A stretch of 64,000 nt of DNA, from NCBI RefSeq assembly GCF_000317125.1, contig NC_019695.1:918336-982335 (forward strand), given 5' to 3'. The notes under the pieces are model-generated. The model ran no database searches. It was not told the origin of the DNA and worked only from the letters and a program-made list of their open reading frames with translations. Made by a program: the position numbers and the translations under genes. The DNA is from Chroococcidiopsis thermalis PCC 7203. GTDB taxonomy: Bacteria; Cyanobacteriota; Cyanobacteriia; Cyanobacteriales; Chroococcidiopsidaceae. Positions 35,028-43,762 of the stretch are shown in pieces; position 1 is the stretch's first letter; each line of letters begins with the position of its first letter.

Positions 35028-35174
35028 TTAATTGCGCCGCTCTAGTAAGCTATTTTTTAAGACTTCTATGAACTGCCAAAATCTAGGTAATTTTTGAGCA
35101 GCCTTTTGTCTTGGTAGCTTCGCACAAACTTCTTCTGGTGACCAGAAGTGGTCGTCAAAGTCGTAGTATCCCAT
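35028..35174 (-). CDS. Small hypothetical protein (48 aa)
   Basis: A 48-codon frame from ATG 35174 to TAA. AGGAAAGAG lies about 6 nt before the ATG, a good ribosome-binding site. The product starts MGYYDFDDHFWSPEEV and continues with basic and aromatic residues (LPRFWQFIEVLKNSLLERRN), a composition more like a real protein than chance. No family is recognised. It stands alone between the oxidase operon and the IS200/IS605 element. Confidence 0.45.
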   Translation of the reverse strand: MGYYDFDDHFWSPEEVCAKLPRQKAAQKLPRFWQFIEVLKNSLLERRN

Positions 35175-35578
35175 GAGATCTCTTTCCTGACTTACTCGAT
35201 TTCTACTATGTCAAGAGGATTGGAAGATAGTGAATAGCCTTCCCATCAGAATGCCTCGATTCGTAGTCTCTTGTCTTCATACAAGTGGAATAGTCAATGA
35301 CAAAACTCATAAGCGCACTGCTTAAGTAAGATTAATTTACTACTATCAACAGGAGGAATTTTAGGATTGTTATTACCTATAGATAGTCTGATAAATAATT
35401 GAGCAGCAAGAAAGTTCAAGTTGGAAGAATTGCCAGCAATAGATTCTGTATTCAAATATTCCCGATCTCATGTATCTTTTATATCTTCGTTCTGGACGTG
35501 AAGTTAAGTATGGTCGCATAAAAGTAGAGACTATTTTGAAGTCAGCTGGCTAGAGTTCAACAACAAAGATTGACGACT

Positions 35579-35700
35579 CCCCATGCTTTCGCTTCACTTC
35601 GTTCCGCTAAAAGCAGGGGATTCTTAAACACCATTGCTGATATTTAAGCGACACTGGAGATGAGGGACAAATCTCACACCAGAGGGCATCGCCATAATGC
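35579..35700 (-). ncRNA. Predicted omega/reRNA region of TnpB
   Basis: In TnpB systems the guide RNA scaffold comes from the 3' end of tnpB and the right end of the element. Here the minus strand past the tnpB stop forms a hairpin (arms AAAGCA-GGGG / CCCC-a-TGCTTT, 35579-35619) followed by GGAGTCGTCAA. If RNA is made, the guide would be the next bases outward, about 35550-35569. The boundaries are inferred by analogy and not by any visible conserved motif. Confidence 0.4.
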
Positions 35701-36793
35701 CAACTACGGGGGAACCAAAGTTCCCCAGATACTTTGCTCGGATGTTGTACGAACCAACTCCGTCGCGGTCGAATTGAAAACCACATTTACAAGTGTACGT
35801 GCGCCCAGATGGTTTGTGCCGCTTGCCGCAAGCTGGACAGGTTTGGGAGCTGTAGGCTTCGTCTTGAAGTACAACTTTCATGCTAAGTTTTTCGGCTTTG
35901 TACTCCACCATCCATCGATACTTGCCAAAACTCCAAGAATGCAGTTTTTGATTAGTTTTTGCGCCATACTTAATCGAGCTTCTGATATCCCGTATATCGC
36001 CAATCACAACCGTTTGCACCCCTGCCTTAAATAGGGTGGAAACAAGGTGGCTAGACTGCTTGTGCAGAATATCGTTGATTTGATTATCCAATTGTCGAAT
36101 TATTCTGTGTTTTGTGGCAACAAGCGATTTCCTCCTTTTGCTTCCTCTCTTGGTTTTTGAAATTTTCGCATCAATTCTAGCTATAGTTTTTGCTCTATAC
36201 CTAACCTTAGAACGCATTAATCTACCACTGTATATTGTGGTATTTTCACCATCATATACGGTTGCAGTTCTAACTTCGCCTTGGTCGATAGCAGCTACTT
36301 TTTCTCCTGTTGGGCTGGCTATGGCAGTAGTGGGATAAGTAGCTCTTAGTTGATAGCCTTTGCCTTTTTTCCAGCCAATTTCTACTTGTTTTGGTTTGTT
36401 CCATTGCCAAGGTATAACTAGAGCTGGATTACCCTTGCCATTAGACAAATGAAGTAATCCGTCTTTTACCTTGATTGCAGCAGACTTCCAAGTGATTTTG
36501 TAGAAATACTTGCGACGACGAGGGTATTTAGCTTCGGTAGAACCCGCTTTCTTTCTGGCATTAGCAGACTTGATACTACTGTAGAAGTTGCCAACTATTG
36601 CATCAGAAGTATGAGCGTGTAACTGGTTTGAAATACAGAGTTTTTCCATCCCGTATTGAGACAAAAATATACCTTTCTTTCTGACTATTCGCCAGTAAGT
36701 AGCAAGGGTACGACTGTACAATTCTCCCGCAGCTCTTGCTAGTACATATAGTTGTTCTGTTTTCTCTAGATTTAGCCTTTTTGTCTGGTACAC
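35624..36793 (-). CDS. tnpB: TnpB, RNA-guided nuclease of IS200/IS605 element
   Basis: 389 residues, typical TnpB length. The helix-rich N-terminal half is followed by RuvC motif I AAIDQGEVRTATVYD, a second acidic block VVIGDIRDIRSSIKYG, zinc ribbon TCPACGKRHKPSGRTYTCKC, and RuvC III FDRDGVGSYNIRAKY. Catalytic Asp residues of motifs I and III are present; motif II has Asp where many TnpB have Glu, a pattern seen in a TnpB subgroup. It is expected to cut DNA guided by an RNA from its own 3' end and to promote retention of the element. Transcribed away from tnpA. Confidence 0.9.
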   Translation of the reverse strand: MYQTKRLNLEKTEQLYVLARAAGELYSRTLATYWRIVRKKGIFLSQYGMEKLCISNQLHAHTSDAIVGNFYSSIKSANARKKAGSTEAKYPRRRKYFYKITWKSAAIKVKDGLLHLSNGKGNPALVIPWQWNKPKQVEIGWKKGKGYQLRATYPTTAIASPTGEKVAAIDQGEVRTATVYDGENTTIYSGRLMRSKVRYRAKTIARIDAKISKTKRGSKRRKSLVATKHRIIRQLDNQINDILHKQSSHLVSTLFKAGVQTVVIGDIRDIRSSIKYGAKTNQKLHSWSFGKYRWMVEYKAEKLSMKVVLQDEAYSSQTCPACGKRHKPSGRTYTCKCGFQFDRDGVGSYNIRAKYLGNFGSPVVGIMAMPSGVRFVPHLQCRLNISNGV

Positions 36794-36856
36794 ATTAACT
36801 TAGTTATGTACTTGTGATATTATACAGCTTGTAGCTAAATAACACAAGTATCAATC

Positions 36857-37255
36857 TTGACCAGCGATTTCAAGTCTAATAAAAATATTGTTTATTCATG
36901 CAAGTACCACATAATCTGGTGTCCGAAGTATAGGCGACGGGTACTAAAAGATGGTGTGGATACTCGCTTAAAAGAAATCCTACTATCAATAGCTAAAGAG
37001 ATTATGGTAGAGATTCTAGAAATGGAAATCATGCCCGACCACGTACACTTGCTGGTTGATATAGACCCGCAGTTCGGAGTACACAAGGCAGTTAAGCGAT
37101 TCAAAGGCGCGTCCTCCCGTTATCTACGGCAAGAGTTTCCGCACCTAAAAAGCAGGCTTCCTACTCTTTGGACTAACTCCTACTTTGTCGCTACTGTTGG
37201 AGGTGCGCCCCTGAACGTAATCAAACAGTATATTCAAAATCAGAAAGAAACTTGA
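36857..37255 (+). CDS. tnpA: TnpA, Y1 HUH transposase of IS200/IS605 element
   Basis: 132 residues, the normal TnpA size. YSCKYHIIWCPKYRRRVL is the family start. The HUH metal-binding motif is PDHVHLLVDI, and the nucleophile Tyr is in NVIKQYIQNQKE near the C-terminus. It excises and inserts the element as single-stranded DNA in the cytoplasm. All catalytic residues are visible. The upstream start at 36857 is ATG-independent of the tnpB promoter; both promoters must lie in the 63-bp gap. Confidence 0.93.
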   Translation: MTSDFKSNKNIVYSCKYHIIWCPKYRRRVLKDGVDTRLKEILLSIAKEIMVEILEMEIMPDHVHLLVDIDPQFGVHKAVKRFKGASSRYLRQEFPHLKSRLPTLWTNSYFVATVGGAPLNVIKQYIQNQKET

Positions 37256-37310
37256 CGGCGAATGAATTCGCCTGCGGCTTATCCCCATAAATAGAATTTA
37301 GGGGCTTGCG
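37256..37310. repeat. Subterminal hairpins of the IS200/IS605 left end
   Basis: Directly after the tnpA stop come GGCGAATgaATTCGCC and a longer imperfect hairpin with arms GCGGC...CCCC and GGGG...GCCGC. These are the DNA hairpins that TnpA would bind. The second hairpin also carries the stop codon of the neighbouring dioxygenase gene. Confidence 0.6.
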
Positions 37311-38305
37311 CCGCGACGAACTCGGTCATCCCGATCGCCTAACACCCCGTAGTCGTTGATAGAGAAATGTATCGCTAAAATCAGCCGATCTCCCTTCGTT
37401 GGTGGCAATCCTTTGTGAACGCAAAATGGATCTTCCACAAAGCCAAACCCCGCCGGACCACAAATTGTCACAATCCTAGAAGTACCGTAGTAATCAATCA
37501 CATCTTGCTCGGAACGCAACCGCCACAAGCTGAGAAGATAGGCAAGTTTTTTCTGACGATGACTGCCACGAATACATACATGCGGTCCATTAGCTAAGGT
37601 AGTGTCACTTAAGTAGAAGTAAAATCTAAGACAACGGTAATCTTCAAGGTCGTGATGAAACACTTGCCCAATCGCAGCCGTAGATTCATAAATTGCTGCT
37701 GTTGGGGGAAAACTCCACCACAGCCAACTACCAGCATGAACCGATTCTACTTTTAAATATTTCGCAGCAATATTTAATAGCTTTGGGTCGCGAGCCAGTT
37801 TCTCAATTGCTGGACATAGCAAGCTGGCATTGTAATATTTCCCTAGTCGAAAAGATTGACCGTATGAACTCTGCGCCGCTAGCCTTTCTTGATAAGCAAA
37901 ACTCAAGCGTAAATTCCCGTCTCCGTAGCAATTATTACGCTCTGCAAACTCACGGATTTCTCTCACCCAGCTATCTGGTAGATGAATCCCCAAGTACAAT
38001 CCGTCAGCGATTAAAGATTTAACTACTTCATCAGTATTGAGGTGACTAAACACCGAATCCTTTTCCTCGTAGACTTTAGCGGTTCGTTGACGCTGATAGT
38101 AATTTAACATCATGATTTGGATCGAGCTAAAGCGACCAAATACATACATAAATAACCATTGAGGAGTTCTAGATAAATACTTTTTGAGTACGCCAATATA
38201 GTAGTAGCTACAGCTTTTTAGTCGAGTTATTAGCAGCAGATTTTGCTCGCGCATCAGCACTTTGCTCACACCTAAAATTAGTATTTGGCAGAAAGTCAAA
38301 ATCAA
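37298..38305 (-). CDS. Phytanoyl-CoA dioxygenase-like (Fe(II)/2-oxoglutarate) protein
   Basis: 335 residues. After a hydrophobic N-terminus, a PhyH-type double-stranded beta-helix is seen. The Fe ligands are H-x-D in QVFHHDLEDYRCL and the distal His in DPFCVHKGLPP, with a following RLILAIHF Arg for 2-oxoglutarate. Target unknown; PhyH relatives hydroxylate lipids or natural products. The first Met (38305) gives a hydrophobic leader; Met18 is an alternative start. The last residues (about RRGASP) are encoded by the left end of the adjacent IS200/IS605 element, so the original C-terminus was probably replaced. Confidence 0.75.
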   Translation of the reverse strand: MILTFCQILILGVSKVLMREQNLLLITRLKSCSYYYIGVLKKYLSRTPQWLFMYVFGRFSSIQIMMLNYYQRQRTAKVYEEKDSVFSHLNTDEVVKSLIADGLYLGIHLPDSWVREIREFAERNNCYGDGNLRLSFAYQERLAAQSSYGQSFRLGKYYNASLLCPAIEKLARDPKLLNIAAKYLKVESVHAGSWLWWSFPPTAAIYESTAAIGQVFHHDLEDYRCLRFYFYLSDTTLANGPHVCIRGSHRQKKLAYLLSLWRLRSEQDVIDYYGTSRIVTICGPAGFGFVEDPFCVHKGLPPTKGDRLILAIHFSINDYGVLGDRDDRVRRGASP

Positions 38306-38633
38306 GCGATCGAACGCAGAATATCACAAGTGTCAGCTAACATTAGTTTCCCCCTTTACAATTCACATATTAAGGCATTGCCAAACGATGATGAAAAAAT
38401 CTAGTTGAGTATAGCAGCAATTTACTGCTCCGAGAATCTTGACAGAGCCGGACAAAAATTACATAAATTCTTAAGACATTCTCATTCAGATTTTCTGTAA
38501 AAGTAACTCGATTCGGGTCGATGAGTGGGAGAAAAAGTCTTGGTAATTATCTTCATCTGCGTATGCAGCTAGTCCAGAAAGAACTCAAACCATGATAGCT
38601 AAACTTGCACTCCTATCACTACTAATAGAGATA

Positions 38634-38726
38634 TATAGCAATCCTATTTGATTCATGAACGTGGAGCAGGCTTCTAGCCTGCCGCAGGCTAGAAGCAGAC
38701 TTTACAAATCATTTAGAACTGCTATA
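38634..38726. repeat. 93-bp MITE-like element, copy 2
   Basis: Same length and same imperfect terminal repeats (TATAGCA...TGATT) as copy 1 at 23533-23625. The left core hairpin reads AGGCTTCTAGCCT here, against AGGCTAGAAGCCT in copy 1: the five loop bases are inverted. Otherwise only a few bases differ near the right core word. Confidence 0.8.
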
Positions 38727-38868
38727 GGCGAGCAAGTATGACTTCCTACATCTTTACTTTCGGCTTATTCTCGACTGATACTAAAAACTTGTCAATTCAG
38801 AAGTAATCTCACGCTCTGTCAATCCCAAAAAGTTCAGGAAAGTGTAGGAGTTAACTATCGTTCTGATA

Positions 38869-39003
38869 CTATACCGCTGTTGCAATATCCCGTTTATTGT
38901 TATGGTCTCCACCAGGGATCGGGTTAAAGCTGTATCGCTTGCCTCCAAAGCTGAACTTAAGCTGTATCGAGCTGTTATGGTTAATAGGTTTTATTTCTCT
39001 CAT
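38869..39003 (-). pseudogene. Integrase N-terminal remnant
   Basis: A minus-strand frame translates as MREIKPINHNSSIQLKFSFG, then GKRYSFNPIPGGDHNNKRDI and ATAV, a stop, and YQND. The KFSFGGKRYSF...NK.DIATA pattern matches the arm-type DNA-binding N-terminus of cyanobacterial tyrosine integrases (compare RWTHEGRRYALTLGLPDSAV in the plus-strand integrase at 39273). The frame can be extended to 39051, 3 bp from tRNA-Val. The rest of the gene is missing. Identification rests on a short match. Confidence 0.5.
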
Positions 39004-39053
39004 GTGTCCCAAAGGTGTCTCATATGTTATCCTTAGAAAAGTCAAAATCACAC

Positions 39054-39127
<74 letters not shown>

Positions 39128-39272
39128 TCCCCTGAAACCCTTTCTACATCAGCCTTTGATACTTACGCCAGGTTGATTTCAGTCACATTGCCATTCTCAA
39201 TAAACACTTCCAAAGTGGTCAGATTTGAACACTTATGGTCATAGATTGGTAGACAAGTGGTAGACAAGGCAG

Positions 39273-40385
39273 ATGGACAAAGTTAAGGGAACAGTCAAAG
39301 TTGGAGTAGATAAAGGTTGGCTAAGGTTGCGGTGGACTCATGAGGGGAGAAGGTATGCACTGACTCTGGGGCTACCTGATTCAGCTGTAAATCAGAAATT
39401 TGCTCAGCAGAAAGCGCGTCAAATTGAGTTAGATATTATTAGCGGTCACTTCGACGCTAGCTTGAGACGATACAAGCAGCAAAAAAGTTTGAAAATACCA
39501 GCTATAGATTTGTTTGAACAATTCACCTCGGCAAAGTCGAAGCAGGTCGATCCTAAAACGCTAATGAAGTACAGTGCTACTAGCAAGCATGTGGACAAAT
39601 ACTTTCGAGACAAAGCAGCAGAGGCAATATCAATAGAGGATGCACATAAGTTCATCGAATATTTGAAGCAGCACATCAGCAGCCGTACTCTCAAGGAATG
39701 GGTAGGTTTACTTAAAGCAGCGTGGCAATGGGGAGAAAAGCAGGGAATTATCAGTCAAAATCCTTGGGCGACTGTAATTAAAAGTATCAGAGTCTCTCCT
39801 AAGCAACCACCTAAACCATTTTCTCAGGAAGAAATCAGATCCATTATTCAGGCATTCAGGAACGATCGCTATTACCATTGCTATGCTGATTATGTATAAT
39901 TCCTATTTAGTACAGGCTGTCGTACTGCTGAAGCAATTGGCTTGAGATGGAAGCATATAAGCGACGATTGTTCGAGTGTTTGGATCGGTGAGAGCCTAAG
40001 TCGTGGTACTAGGAAATCAACTAAAAATAACCGAGCCAGGACTCTAACTTTGAATTTTACACTTCAAACAACATTACTAGCTCGAAGACCGCTCAATTTT
40101 CAACCTGATGATTTGGTTTTTACGAGTCCAACTGGTAAGCCTATTAATGATTGTAATTTCAGAAAAAGAGCTTGGAAGACAGTACTGACCCGACTAGAAA
40201 TTGACTATCGCAAGCCTTACTCGACGAGAAGTACGCTAGTTTCTCATGCTCTCGATTTAGGGATGAATCCGGTCACGGTTGCTGTTTTAACGGGGCATAA
40301 TGTAAGAACGCTGTATGAAAACTATGCTGGAAATGTGAATAGTAAACCAAGACTACCAAATCTGTTAAGTGTAGATGATAGTTAA
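39273..40385 (+). pseudogene. Tyrosine recombinase/integrase with in-frame stop
   Basis: A 371-codon frame is split by one TAA at 39897-39899 without a frame change, after CYADYV and before FLFSTGCRTAEAIGLRWKHI. The N-terminal arm-binding part (VKVGVDKGWLRLRWTHEGRR), a SAM-like core-binding domain (DLFEQFTSAKSKQVDPKTLM) and the catalytic domain are all recognisable. Catalytic residues are Arg in GCRTAEAIGL, PYSTRSTLVSHALD (Arg present; the usual second-box His is Ser), His in LTGHNVR and nucleophile Tyr in YENYAG. The TAA removes the catalytic half unless it is read through, so it is called a pseudogene. It is placed beside tRNA-Val, the likely integration target of a lost or decayed element. 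Confidence 0.88.
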
Positions 40386-40859
40386 TTTCAGATTTGTCGA
40401 TATTTTTGACGAGGTAACATGACAAGAATTGCAGCATTCTAATTTGTAGTTTATTGTAGTAGGAGAATAGCAAATTATTGCTTCTCAATCTAGATATAAA
40501 AACAACAGAAAGCATTCCAAGATTTTTTGATAGTAGAGTTGACTAAAATAAAGTGCAGTACTCAAAGCATAATTTCATATAGTTTTGCGCTTCTACTTTT
40601 TCTCTATTTATCTGTTTACTAAGTTTCTAGAAGATGACCCTATATTCTGTTTATTTTTTCATTTCCAACAAGAAATATTTACAAATTTGTCATGGATTGT
40701 TTGAGTTTGATAGAATTCAAAGCGATCTAATACTTTGACTTTTATAGTATTGAAATAACAGCTCTATCTCTAACCTAATACGTGCTATCTAGAAATAACA
40801 ATTGTTATAGTGAACTTTTCAACAGTAGATTTCCACACATTAGTAACATCAGCCAATTT
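40386..40859. other. Non-coding stretch after the integrase pseudogene
   Basis: 474 bp, AT-rich, without a credible gene on either strand. The 80-codon minus frame overlapping the integrase end has no family features. Confidence 0.4.
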
Positions 40860-41093
40860 ATGCTATCTAAAAAGGTTTTCATTCGAGAATACACGGTTCG
40901 CGCTCACGATCGCACGATTCACACTCGCCTTTATAAATTCATTTGCCAGCAATATAACCAACCCACGGAGCGAGAAACGTATGGTTCTCGACCCCTGTAT
41001 TGTGAAATTTGCCATCCGCCTCTATCTAGCGCAGTAGAAGATCCAAAACATAGAAAGAAGGGAGATGTTGTAGAGGTGTTGATGAAGGATTAA
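40860..41093 (+). CDS. Small Cys-containing hypothetical protein, C-terminus overwritten by IS1
   Basis: 77 residues from ATG 40860, beginning [20 protein letters not shown]. It then has a motif like a small zinc-binding protein, [20 protein letters not shown] followed by LYCEICHPP: three Cys with Tyr where a fourth might be expected. The final ten residues ([10 protein letters not shown]) lie in the terminal repeat of the IS1-like element that starts at 41062, so the native end has been lost. No function known. Confidence 0.55.
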   Translation: MLSKKVFIREYTVRAHDRTIHTRLYKFICQQYNQPTERETYGSRPLYCEICHPPLSSAVEDPKHRKKGDVVEVLMKD

Positions 41094-41936
41094 ATTGACA
41101 AGCCAAACTCGTAGCGGTTAATCAATAGCCCAATCACAAGATCGTGCATGAGAACCGTCTTGGAAAAACAGATTGTTCTCCGCGCTAAACGTTTAATCCG
41201 GGGCGCGGAGATTTAAATGCTTGTTTTCTATTTTTTGTGTGTTTTGTTTACCAACTTCATGCTTTGATGTGTCTAAATGACGTTCATATGCCCCCCAATC
41301 ATCAGTGTAATAGCGGCTAATCCCAAAAGGTTGTAACAATGCTTTTAATTGAAGAAAAACTCGATCTTTACGAGTGCCGAAGATGTCAGCTAAGACTTTT
41401 CCGCTTGCACGGTTAATGGCGTGCCACAACCACGCAATGATATCGCTTTTTTTCCGACAAAACTCCACATCTCATCTAGTTCAGATTCTCTCTGTTTCTC
41501 TGTTTCGTTTAGATTCACTAGACAAATATCTACTGCAACTGATGCGGACTCCAGTTGCTTTAACAGTGATAAATTTACTTGTTATAGTTGTTGTTTCTTT
41601 TTTTAATTCTTTGATAACAGTGCTAGTACTAACATGCAACACTCGTGCTGTATCTCGAATGCCACTGCCATTAATTGCCATGTCTACAATCTGCTCTTTG
41701 ACTTTTCTAGATTGACCTGAAGGGAGCATAATGGCGCATTGAATGTTCGACCATCGCAAGCTGTTTCTCAACATTGATAGCGTTGCTTCCCTTGCGAAGT
41801 CTTGCCATTTTTAACAAGATCTGTTCCCTGGCAGTAAGGACAATCTAGTACTTGTGTAATCATGGCTACTCTTAATACAGTTGATGTTGCTACTTTTGCA
41901 GCGGAAATTATTATATCAACAATTCTACAACATCTC
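41062..41936. mobile_element. Degenerate IS1-family element
   Basis: 875 bp bounded by inverted terminal repeats GAGATGTTGTAGAnnTGTTGAT (41062-41083 and, on the complement, 41915-41936; two mismatches). The transposase inside is broken. No target duplication is visible, consistent with age. Confidence 0.78.
41090..41863 (-). pseudogene. IS1-family transposase, multiply frameshifted
   Basis: Starting at 41863 the frame reads MITQVLDCPYCQGTDLVKNG, KTSQGKQRYQC and then a stop, the InsA zinc-ribbon start. A shifted frame continues with KVKEQIVDMAINGSGIRDTA and RVLHVSTSTVIKEL (InsA HTH). Another has IIAWLWHAINRASGKVLADI, GISRYYTDDWGAYERHLD and HEVGKQNTQKIENKHLNLR (the IS1 DDE part), and a last shift gives IKRLARRTICFSKTVLMHDL to the end. 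All are clear IS1 transposase blocks with at least three breaks, so it is inactive. The end overlaps the stop of the small plus-strand gene. Confidence 0.9.
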
Positions 41937-42353
41937 TCATGGAACAAACAGTTGAATGATTTCGAGCTGATTTTTCAACTAGGCAAAATAAGAGTAAAAC
42001 AACTGTATAGCTAGTATGTGCTAAAAGTTGTGTAGAAACATCAATTATCTTTTGAGGCTTCTGTATTTCAAATCAAATCTCTCTCGTTAGGTGCTACGAT
42101 CGCAGCAGTCTTAGAAACTGCTTCTAAGTATTTGACTAGCTGCTGCTATTTGCTATCTCAATTGTTCTTGTGTGGAAAAACCTTGATTTACCAATACTCG
42201 TAAAAAGTTTTTCTGCAAGTTTCTAGCAGCATACTATTTGGATTGTTGCGTTGCTATGCAGCATTAGAATTCCTACTCATCGTTCGTTCTGAGAACTCTG
42301 CTATTCAGCTATTCATTATTAAGCGATCGCTCAATTTAACTAACAATTTCTGG
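41937..42353. other. Non-coding stretch with an 18-bp tandem duplication
   Basis: 417 bp without a gene. Near its end the 18-mer TTAACTAACAATTTCTGG occurs twice in tandem (about 42336-42371), running into the HEPN remnant. Confidence 0.5.
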
Positions 42354-42498
42354 TTAACTAACAATTTCTGGAGGCATGGCAGCTAGCACAGTGTTGTAAA
42401 TATCTACAGCGATTCGGAAGGCTTTCTTAAGTTCGCCTGGGCTGGGATTAAAGAGCAACGGCTAAGTCACGTTGCGCTTTTTTCAACCAAAACTTCAC
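42354..42498 (-). pseudogene. HEPN-domain toxin remnant with internal deletion
   Basis: Overlapping the end of the MNT gene, a GTG-started frame reads VKFWLKKAQRDLAVAL and stops, the typical first helix of HEPN proteins (LxKAQRDLxxA). In another frame right after it comes SPGELKKAFRIAVDIYNTVL, AAMPPEIVS and a stop, like the last helix of HEPN toxins. The middle (~80 residues, with the R-x4-6-H RNase motif) is absent. It is a deleted partner of the MNT gene upstream. Confidence 0.65.
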
Positions 42499-42868
42499 CA
42501 GGACTGTTTTTGCCTTTTGCATATAAGAGCTTTCCCTGTTCTACTATTTTTCTTTGCAGTGAGGCAGGAACCGTTTTGAAGGTATCGATGACAGAGCGTG
42601 TTGTTACCATCACATCAACATCAATCGTCAAGTCATTTAAAGCGTTTAATGCTCGAACTCCCCACTCAATGCGGTCAAAACCAGGAATGCCATCAGGAAC
42701 AATGACACATAGATCGATATCGCTGTGTTTGTGAGGGGTTCCCCAAGCATGAGAGCCAAATAGGATAATTTCTTCCGGATCGAGTTCTGCCACTATACGG
42801 CGCGTGATTTGGGTCATAACCTCATGGGCGATCGCTTTCATGATGAAATGTTTGAATGCGGCTGTCAC
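42467..42868 (-). CDS. mntA: MNT nucleotidyltransferase-domain antitoxin
   Basis: 133 residues; Met10 is an alternative start (MKAIAHEVM). The minimal nucleotidyltransferase motif G-S-x10-D-x-D is present as LFGSHAWGTPHKHSDIDLCV, with a third Asp in DVDVMVTT. Such proteins AMPylate and neutralise HEPN RNase toxins in HEPN-MNT toxin-antitoxin pairs. The HEPN gene should follow directly; only a fused start and end remain there. The protein looks intact, so it is an orphan antitoxin in this locus. Confidence 0.85.
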   Translation of the reverse strand: MTAAFKHFIMKAIAHEVMTQITRRIVAELDPEEIILFGSHAWGTPHKHSDIDLCVIVPDGIPGFDRIEWGVRALNALNDLTIDVDVMVTTRSVIDTFKTVPASLQRKIVEQGKLLYAKGKNSPGEVLVEKSAT

Positions 42869-42969
42869 GATTTTAAAGCAAATCGCCTTGGGGTATTATT
42901 TTAGGTATCTCAGCCGCATTTAGCTAGCAATTCACTCCACGAAAAAAATACTGTGAGAGTAGCTCGATC

Positions 42970-43155
42970 TCAATTAAGTTCGGGAAGTTGCACTTCAGCA
43001 TGAGTCTTTTTCACGACTAGTTTTGGACTAACAAAGATAGTGACTTGCAAGCAAGGCTCAGATGGATACTGCTGGCTTTGATGGGATGCTACAGCCGAGT
43101 TGTTAGTTGGTACAAAGCTGGCTTCTCCCATTATCGTAATTTCGATGTCAAGCAT
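42970..43155 (-). CDS. Doubtful small ORF (61 aa)
   Basis: The frame starts MLDIEITIMGEASFVPTNNS and ends KTHAEVQLPELN. Composition is protein-like, but no ribosome-binding site precedes it and no family is recognised. A plus-strand frame overlaps it. It is listed because the surrounding DNA has no better candidate. Confidence 0.25.
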   Translation of the reverse strand: MLDIEITIMGEASFVPTNNSAVASHQSQQYPSEPCLQVTIFVSPKLVVKKTHAEVQLPELN

Positions 43156-43762
43156 AAATTTTTATGGTTTGCTAGTTGGGATGTCAAATTTCATAGTCTA
43201 TCCTTTGGATATAATTTTGTGACTGAAATACATTTACAATTGACGAACAAAAAGATGAGAGGTTTTCGCCCAGACTACTAAAATAACATGGCATCGTTCA
43301 GAAGTATTCACAATAAGTTTTGGTAGCGATCGCTCACTCTATAATAGTATTGTTGGGTACTTTTGAAAAAATTTTAGCTTGCAATCGCTCAAAATCGAAT
43401 TTCGCCGCTTCCAGAAACTAATTCTTTCTGCTTGGCTAGTTTTTGTCAATTTTCAACTTTTAGAATTGCAGGTGCTAGAGTAGTTAAATTGTCTCAGCTT
43501 CAGTTATTCATTGCAAATTTTTCTTCATAAATTGATAATAATGCCATCAGTAATTATCGGAATAACCCTCAAACCTGTCTACTTAATTTCTCCAAAGTTT
43601 TAGGAAGTTGTAATGGAAATAAGAACTTAAATTCCAGCACGATTGTTCTGGAAAAATTTTAGTTCGCTTGCTGCTACAGTTGGGATTTGCGATCTATCCT
43701 CAAGCAGCAGGCATTTTTCAGCTCGTGCCGGAGAATGCCTGCTAATATTCGTATCAGTCTTG
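43156..43762. other. Non-coding stretch in accessory region
   Basis: 607 bp, AT-rich with HIP1 sites, and no supported gene or clear repeat. Confidence 0.4.

Larger units (their letters stand above)
35570..37312. mobile_element. IS200/IS605-family element with divergent tnpA and tnpB
   Basis: tnpB (minus) and tnpA (plus) diverge from a 63-bp centre, the IS605/IS608 layout. Hairpins lie at each end: 35579-35619 beyond tnpB, and 37256-37310 beyond tnpA. There are no terminal inverted repeats or target duplication, as expected for this single-strand-transposing family. Exact ends are estimates: the tnpB side is set at TCAA (complement of 35570-35573) after the hairpin, the tnpA side at the end of the last hairpin. 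Both genes look intact, so it may be active. Confidence 0.75.

Noticed and set aside
43045-43281. 78-residue plus-strand frame rich in aromatic residues
   Set aside because: No start signals and no family; it is antisense to another doubtful frame, so neither is well supported.
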